Source of the DNA: Clusia tigrina
Taxonomy: Eukaryota; Arthropoda; Insecta; Diptera; Clusiidae
Direction of reading: 5' to 3'
NCBI GenBank assembly: GCA_920105625.2
Contig: OV050030.1
Coordinates: forward strand, 316,879,789-316,943,788
Length of the DNA: 64,000 nt
Shown: positions 58,721-64,000 of the stretch, in pieces
Layout of the letters: each line of letters starts with the position of its first letter
Position numbering within the stretch: the first letter of the stretch is position 1
Position numbers and translations under genes: made by a program
The notes under the pieces: generated by a model
What the model saw: only the letters and a program-made list of their open reading frames with translations
Told to the model about the DNA's origin: nothing
Database searches by the model: none

Positions 58721-59283
58721 GCAGTGGCCAGGCTAGTACCTGTGTTTACTGGTGCTGCTTCAGAAGACTTACGATCAGAAGTCACCAGTTTCATTGAAGG
58801 TTGTGAACTTGCAAAGCGAAGCATAAGCCCAAATGAGTTTGCAGGACTTCTTCGACTGTGTTAAGCAAAGGTTATTTGGAGATGCATACAACTTTGTGCT
58901 GCCAAAGCAATTCGCCAGTGTGGACCAGCTTTACGGTCTTATAAGGATAACTTATTTAAAGGAGAGAACTCTGGAAGACATATCCCAAGAGATCAGAAGC
59001 GGGAAGCAGCTGGCAAGTGAAGACATACGCGCCTTTGATAAGCGTTTAGATTCACTTCAGATGATGGCCCAGGAAACAATAAAAAAATAAGTACAATGGC
59101 GTTGGAGACACAGAATCATTATACGAAGTTGACAAGTCGGTGTTAACAACTTTCGTGGTGGGCCTCCGCAACTCCGCTTTAAAGATTCATATGCTGAATA
59201 GTAGAACAGGAACTCTGGAGGAATTAGTAGAAGAAGCGATTAGAGCACAAGTCCTCGTGGAACGGAGTACGGCTGGGTTAGGC
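58721..59283 (+). pseudogene. Gypsy-type LTR retrotransposon gag, 5' part
   Basis: The plus strand codes for LVPVFTGAASEDLRSEVTSF, IEGCELAKRSISPNE, then with a frameshift near 58836 DFFDCVKQRLFGDAYNFVLP, FASVDQLYGLIRITYLKERT, IRAFDKRLDSLQMMAQE and, after another shift near 59090, SVLTTFVVGLRNSALKIHML and LEELVEEAIRAQVLVE. Length, helix pattern and absence of a signal fit the capsid part of an insect Gypsy-group Gag. A LINE is inserted at 59284; the frame continues at 62192. Confidence 0.65.
59276..59283. repeat. Target-site duplication, left copy (GGTTAGGC)
   Basis: Matches 62192-62199. Joining the host sequence across the LINE with one copy of this word keeps the gag reading frame. Confidence 0.7.
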
Positions 59284-62191
59284 AGGTAGGTAAGGCGGCC
59301 GCCCGAAAAGGGCGCACTTAGGCCAACATTAACCCTTTGTGATACCGCATGGGACAACAGGTCCCGCCCCTTTCAAAGGTCCAGCCATTCGAGCTTTTAA
59401 TGAAGCATTTGATGGAGCTAATCTTTTTTTTGAGACATCTCCCAATGAGAATAAAAAGTAGTCGCCTAGAAAAGTGCGCCTCCTTCTGGACAGAGCTGGA
59501 CACGTGCGCAACAGATGAACAGTGGACCCTTCCTCCTCCTCATCCATGCAACTCCTGCAGAAGTCGTTAGAGGCGATCCCCAGCCTACACCCGTGTGTGC
59601 CTAGAGTCCAGTGTCCCGTTAGGACGCTAATCACGGGACCTATGCTGTGTCTATTTAGAGCCAGTAGGTCCTTAGAGCGCTTGACATTTATCTCTGGCCA
59701 GGTTTGTCTAGCTATTTTACATCCTGAAAGTTCAGACCAGCGCCTGCCCGCTGTTCCTGAGGATATTGTGTTTACTAAGAGCTTACATGTGGCAATAGGA
59801 ATACCGAACTGCGACCTATCTGGTTCAATCGGTATGGTAGTACTCTCACGGGCAAGTTCATCCGCCTTGCAGTTCCCTGGAATATATCTGTGACCGGGAA
59901 CCCAGCACAGATGCAGACGGGTCTGCTTAGTTATCTCGTCTAAAGATTTGCGGCAGGTCTTGACGGCTTTTGAGGTGATAATAACCGAATCCAGGAAGCG
60001 GAAAGCAGCTTGGCTGTCGGACAGAATATCAAGTCCAGATATCTTCTTCTTCCTTAGCCAAGACAGTGCTGCCTCTATAGCCGCGACCTCTGCCTGAAAA
60101 ACACTGCAGTGGTCGGCATCCTAAAGGACATGTTAATGTCCAAATCTTCTGAGAATACACCACCTCCCATCCTACTCTGTAGTTTGGATCCATCTGTGTA
60201 GATGTGAGCCCCTTCTACATGAGGGGGGATGCCATCCTTCCATTCGTCCCTGGAGGGAATGGAGATCTTGCACATACCATTGAAGGCGTATATTGGTGTG
60301 ATGTAGTTGAAAGAGTCAGGAATACCCTCAAAATGTCTTAAAATGGACGCATGACCTACATTCCTGGCATCCCATTGATGCGTAGCTTTTAGTCTGATAG
60401 CTGAGTTTGCAGCCATTTTTCGCCAAAAAGTCTAACAGGCAGCAGATTGAGCATAATGTCCAATGCTGCCGTTGGAGTCGTTCTAATGGCACTACTTATG
60501 AATACCTCTGCCGTTCTTTGTACCTTTGTTATCAGCATATTGTATATGGACTTACTTAGGGCTGTCCACCAAGCACCCCATAGAACAGGACTGGTCGTAC
60601 CACAGCTGTGTATATCCAATAGGCTACCTTAGGCTGTAACCCCCATTTTTTGCCTATAACTCTTTTGCAAGAGTACAGAGCAACCTGAGCCTTCCTAATG
60701 CGCTCGCTTATATTAGCCTTCCAATTCAACTTCCTATCTAGGATCACGCCCAGATATTTAGCCTCCTCGACAAGGTCAATATCTACCCCCATTAGTTTTG
60801 GAGCAATAAATTGAGGAATTTTATACTTCCTAGTGAAGAGTACCAGCTAAGTCTTGGTCGGATGAACCCCCAACCCACAGTCAGTAGTCCATTTAGAGAG
60901 AATGTTCAGCATGTTTTGCATCAAGTCCCTCAAAGTAGATATGTATTTACCCGAGATACTAATAGCAACATCATCCGCATACGCAACCACCTCGCACCCT
61001 TCCCTCTCCAGTCGAACAAGCAGCTGATTTACCGCAAGATTCTAGAGTATGGGTGAAAGAACTCCACCTTGAGGTGTGCCTCTGCACACGGACTTCTTGG
61101 CCGACGCCGCCCCCAACTGTGAACTGATTATCCTGCTACTAAGCATGTTTTCAATTCACCTGCTAATGGCTGGTTGCACCTCCAAGTCTCGCATCGCACC
61201 GATTATTGCGTCTGATTTGATGTTGTTAAAAGCTCCCTCAATGTCCAGGAAAGCCACTAGGGAGAACTCCTTGTTGTGCAGGGAGCACTCAATACTAGAG
61301 ACTAAGGAGTGTAAAGCGGTCTCCACCGATTTACCCTTGAAGTAGGCATGCTGAGAGACTGACAGCTTCTGTATGTCTATAGTGAGCCTTAGATGAATGT
61401 CAACAACCTTTCCAGGATTTTTAGACAGAAGGAGGACAGACTAATGGGTCTTAAGTCCCCTGGAGCTGTGTGCGAACTTTTGCCGGCCTTGGGTATAAAA
61501 ATTACCCTCACATGCTTCCATGAGTCTGGAATATACGCTAATTCAAGACAACTATTATAGATCTTTAACAGCCACTCTATTATTAGATTCTCTGACTGCT
61601 GAAATTCAATTGGAGCTACACCATCTGGGCCAGATGCTTTAAATGGTTTGAAGCTATGGATAGCCCATTGCAATTTTAGCTTCGTGATTATGTCTGAGTT
61701 GACTTCAACTACATTCCCGCTGGGATTCGTTCTCCGCGGAATGGTACTCGAGCAACCAGGGAAGTGAGTCTCCAGAAGAAGCTCTAGAGTCTCATTACTA
61801 TTTGAAGTCCAGGATCCATCTTCCCTCCTCAGGTAACCAGGTACCATTGGAGCAGTTGATAGGATCTTCCGCAACCTGGACGTCTCAGAGATATCTTCTA
61901 CGTCACCGCAAAAGTTTCTCCACGATTCTCTTTGTGCCTTCCTAAGCTTACTTTTGATGGCTCTGAGTGCTGCCTTATATAAAGCCCAGTCTGCACTATC
62001 TCTAGACTTCTTTGCGCTGTTGAAAAGTCTCCTACAGTTTTGTCTGAGTCCCCTAATTTCCTGTGGGTTTTTGTTTCCCCCTGGGTCTACTGAGGGGGCA
62101 AGAGACCAATAGAGCCTTATTAAGAGCAACCGTTAGAACCTCCACAGACCTATCAATTTCGTCACACGTGCTTGTGTTTGTGGGGTTCTGA
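59284..62191 (-). mobile_element. LOA-group LINE, 5'-truncated, inserted in the gag
   Basis: A 2.9-kb minus-strand insertion. It starts 5'-truncated just before RT (CDEIDRSVEVLTVALNKAL) and ends with a 3' trailer GGCCTAAGTGCGCCC...CCTTACCTACCT, the CCTAA/CCTACC-type end common in these LINEs. Flanked by the 8-bp duplication GGTTAGGC. Confidence 0.85.
59318..62165 (-). pseudogene. LOA-group LINE ORF2: RT and RNase H, few breaks
   Basis: RT: NCRRLFNSAKKSRDSADWAL, WAIHSFKPFKASGPDGVAPI, WKHVRVIFIPKAGKSSHT, LRPISLSSFCLKILE (62129-61389), then EFSLVAFLDIEGAFNNIKSD, CRGTPQGGVLSPIL followed by TAG where tryptophan is expected (near 61050), VVAYADDVAISISG with intact YADD (near 60970), a second stop in KTxLVLFTRKYK, and AKYLGVILDRKLNWKANI. 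The tail KVQRTAEVFISSAIRTTPTA is followed after a shift by RNase H: HIYTDGSKLQSRMGGGVF, FQAEVAAIEAALSWL, SDSQAAFRFLDS, VPGHRYIPGNCKADELA, retaining the D-E-D-D residues. The C-terminus has a CX2C...HLL.TCP knuckle (FCRSCMDEEEEGSTVHLLRT). Two nonsense codons and two or three frameshifts; the endonuclease is not present because of 5' truncation. Confidence 0.85.
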
Positions 62192-62640
62192 GGTTAGGCG
62201 AGGTACATACGTTGGAAAACAGACAGGACATCTTCACCGCCGCTGACGTGGATAGAGAGGGAAGCAACTCAGTCCCAAACATATACAGAGCAGCATATAA
62301 TCCCGGGGTCTCCGACAACAGAGCCGTGAATCCTAGAAGAGCAATACCATACAGTGGTTGAGATCCTTCTGATGTGGACGAATGGGACATCGGGCAGCGA
62401 AATGCAGGGAAAGACAATCCCAACAAAGGGACCAGGGAAACTTCCAGCGGCCCAGTCGAGGCCAGTAGACTGCAAAAGGAAAGGAACAAATAATTAGGCC
62501 AAAAGTACGTGTGACTAGTAATGTAAGAACTACATTCCAGGAGAAGGAGGAGCAAGAGGCTCTCCAATACCACATACCGCGTAATGTAAGAACAATGTTC
62601 AAAATACTGAGAAGCAAGTCTCTCCGGGGAAAAATTTTTA
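62192..62640 (+). pseudogene. Gypsy-type gag, continuation after the LINE
   Basis: Reading in the frame that leaves 59283, the plus strand gives LGEVHTLENRQDIFTAADVD, NIYRAAYNPGVSDNRAVNPR, an in-frame TGA at about 62367, DPSDVDEWDIGQRNAGKDNP and, after a +1 shift near 62490, RPKVRVTSNVRTTFQEKEEQ, EALQYHIPRNVRTMFKILRS, ending near 62645. Low complexity and polar, as in gag linkers; no zinc knuckle was seen. Its identity as gag is inferred from continuity with the 5' part. Confidence 0.55.
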
Positions 62641-62649
62641 CGTTTTGAT

Positions 62650-63104
62650 TTGGGTAACTGTGATGATTCTAGTGTAGTGTATCATGAAAGTCATGCATAC
62701 CATACGTATGCCTGCGATTGTAAAGAACCAAATGCACCAGAGAAATGTGTAGTGCACGCGGAGCATGATCGCACACACACTCACTCCACATGCTCAAACC
62801 TTTCCTCTATCCCAAAGCAATGCACTTAAATTAGGTCATGTGCAATTCGAACCTCAAAGGTCTGCCGTAGGCAAGAATTGCACATTCATAATGTATTGCT
62901 TGCACATGGGATATTGGAAATATGGAAATGAAACACTAACTACAGCAAAATTAAATGGTAGGAATAAGTATATAAGAACGAAGTTATAAGAATAAAGATT
63001 AGTTCTAAACACAAATCATAACTGTTTGTACTCACAAGGAGCTGACTTTAGTCGCTTCGATAGAACTCAAAGGAGCTGACTCTAGTCGCTTCAATTAGAA
63101 CATT
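62650..63104 (+). other. Candidate LTR (solo or 5' LTR)
   Basis: Begins TGTGATGATTCTAGTGTAG and can end at TTAGAACA (63104). Inside are TATATAAGAACG (62967), a polyadenylation-type AATAAAGATT (62991) and two direct copies of AGGAGCTGACT(T/C)TAGTCGCTTC (63037-63091). The next bases TTTGGCTGCCTTAAGG resemble a TGGC-type primer-binding site. No second LTR is available in the window for comparison, so the call is tentative. Confidence 0.4.
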
Positions 63105-63239
63105 TGGCTGCCTTAAGGCGCCGATACAAAAGTGCGCAAGCTCTCGCGCAATCAAACAATCATATGAGCCCATCATCTGCGTAGGGAATATAGTGATAGG
63201 CAAAACTAACTGTATTACTAACAGAACTTATTACACGAG

Positions 63240-63620
63240 TACGTAGGTTAAATTTTAATAAGGTTAGAAAGTATAGGCCAATCGCCGCGAACGCGGTACG
63301 AATGTTTATAGGCAAGATAATTATGATAATTTTTAGGGAGTGTAGGGTCGTAAAGGATAACTGCGGTGCATGGAGGAAAAAATTTGAAGAGTTAGGAAGT
63401 AGATACGCATCCATTTTGGAAACAAAAGGGCGTTTGCAAAAGCAGCAGCTAGCGGAGGGCGTATATATGGGAGAGCCCATAACGCACGTTGATAAGGAAA
63501 AGGAGTACACTTGCGTACTAAATGCATCAGAAGAGAACTATTAAATGGATAAGGATTTTAGGCCTAGTTATAATAATTTTAAAGAAGCAAATTATGGATC
63601 GATTAACTAGATTAAGCAGA
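63240..63620 (+). pseudogene. Gypsy-type pol, region upstream of RT
   Basis: The frame 63302-63541 reads MFIGKIIMIIFRECRVVKDN CG, EELGSRYASILETKGRLQKQ and GEPITHVDKEKEYTCVLNAS EENY before a stop. The 'GEPIT.V......C...N.SEE' pattern is typical of the linker between protease and RT in insect Gypsy-group Pol. It leads directly into the RT at 63640. Confidence 0.5.
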
Positions 63621-63637
63621 TAGATATAAGAAAAAAG

Positions 63638-64000
63638 ATGGAGCGAGTACTAGAATCACTGAAGTTAGACCCAAGCCTAAATGCAGAAGAGAAGGCATAT
63701 TTTTGCTGGAAGGAGACCAGCTAACGTATGCACCGGAAGTAGAGCATGAAATACCTACTAGAGTGGATCAACCACAAATAAACCAGAAACAATACAGATT
63801 GCCACAAGCTCACAAAGACGAGGTAAACAGGCAAGTGGAAGGAATGTTAAAAGATAACAAAATTTCACCGAGTATCTCGCCTTGGAACTCACCAATAAAT
63901 TTGGTACCAAAGAAGGGGGATGCTCAGGGTCAGAAGAAGTGGAGAATGGTCGTCTATTTTAGGAAATTGAACGACGCCACTATCAAGCAAACTTTTTTGT
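63638..64000 (+). pseudogene. Gypsy-type pol, RT N-terminus, cut by the window end
   Basis: Plus-strand pieces MERVLESLKLDPSLNAEEKA YF, frameshift near 63700, LLEGDQLTYAPEVEHEIPTR, NQKQYRLPQAHKDEVNRQVE GMLKDNKISPSISPWNSPIN LVPKKGD and KWRMVVYFRKLNDATIKQ. This is the Gypsy/Ty3 RT entry (Y.LP..H..E...Q...ML....I.PS.SPWNSPI..VPKK). The conserved D of VVDFRKLN reads Y. The catalytic part lies beyond the window. Confidence 0.8.

Noticed and set aside
60447..61345. Plus-strand frames at 60447, 60811 and 61076
   Set aside because: Antisense to the LOA RT, which shows DIEGAF, PQGG and YADD motifs in order.

Overview
The window is eukaryotic, AT-rich, intron-bearing and crowded with transposable-element remains. 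The families present (Jockey, I and LOA/R1-group LINEs, BEL/Pao and Gypsy LTR elements, mariner, Harbinger, hAT) and the short 50-70 bp introns suggest an insect, most likely a fly (Diptera); the species cannot be named from this sequence. I see no intact host gene, no rRNA or convincing functional tRNA, and no CRISPR array. Nothing here looks bacterial or viral.

Layout. 1-6.4 kb: degraded scraps of a LOA/R1-group LINE, a Gypsy-type pol, a PIF/Harbinger transposase and a BEL/Pao integrase, closed by a long (TA)n tract. 7.2-10.2 kb: a 5'-truncated Jockey LINE on the minus strand with a nearly intact reverse transcriptase (RT). 11-13.2 kb: a second Jockey copy on the minus strand with an internal deletion that fuses its gag-like ORF1 in frame to RT. 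13.3-21.5 kb: a GC-rich exon-like island, two copies of a 0.4-kb non-autonomous DNA transposon with terminal inverted repeats (TIRs), two mariner remnants, scattered LOA/R1 and Jockey pieces and several minisatellites. 21.7-24.0 kb: a LOA-group LINE with ORF1 joined to RT across a deletion.

23.9-53.2 kb is the most striking region: a head-to-tail array of a 10.66-kb unit (two complete copies and a third lacking its right arm). Each complete unit is left arm, core, right arm, where the right arm is the reverse complement of the left (2,893 bp, no length difference detected). The arms carry one exon of a DEAH-box RNA helicase resembling DHX35, with splice sites and a damaged Walker A motif, plus a hAT-like transposase remnant and a tRNA-like SINE-type segment. 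The core carries a dead I-clade LINE, a Jockey endonuclease (EN) scrap and a (TA)n tract. Neighbouring units form a large palindrome with a 180-bp spacer. If transcribed, this could fold into a very long hairpin RNA containing helicase exon sequence, so an hpRNA/siRNA or piRNA source is a testable idea. An assembly artefact must also be excluded.

53.2-57.5 kb: a nearly full-length but broken Jockey LINE on the minus strand. 57.6-64 kb: another Jockey scrap, a Gypsy-type gag interrupted by a 2.9-kb LOA-group LINE bounded by an 8-bp target-site duplication, a candidate LTR, and a Gypsy-type pol running off the window end. The region is best read as heterochromatin-like nested transposon territory whose genes are almost all dead mobile-element genes.
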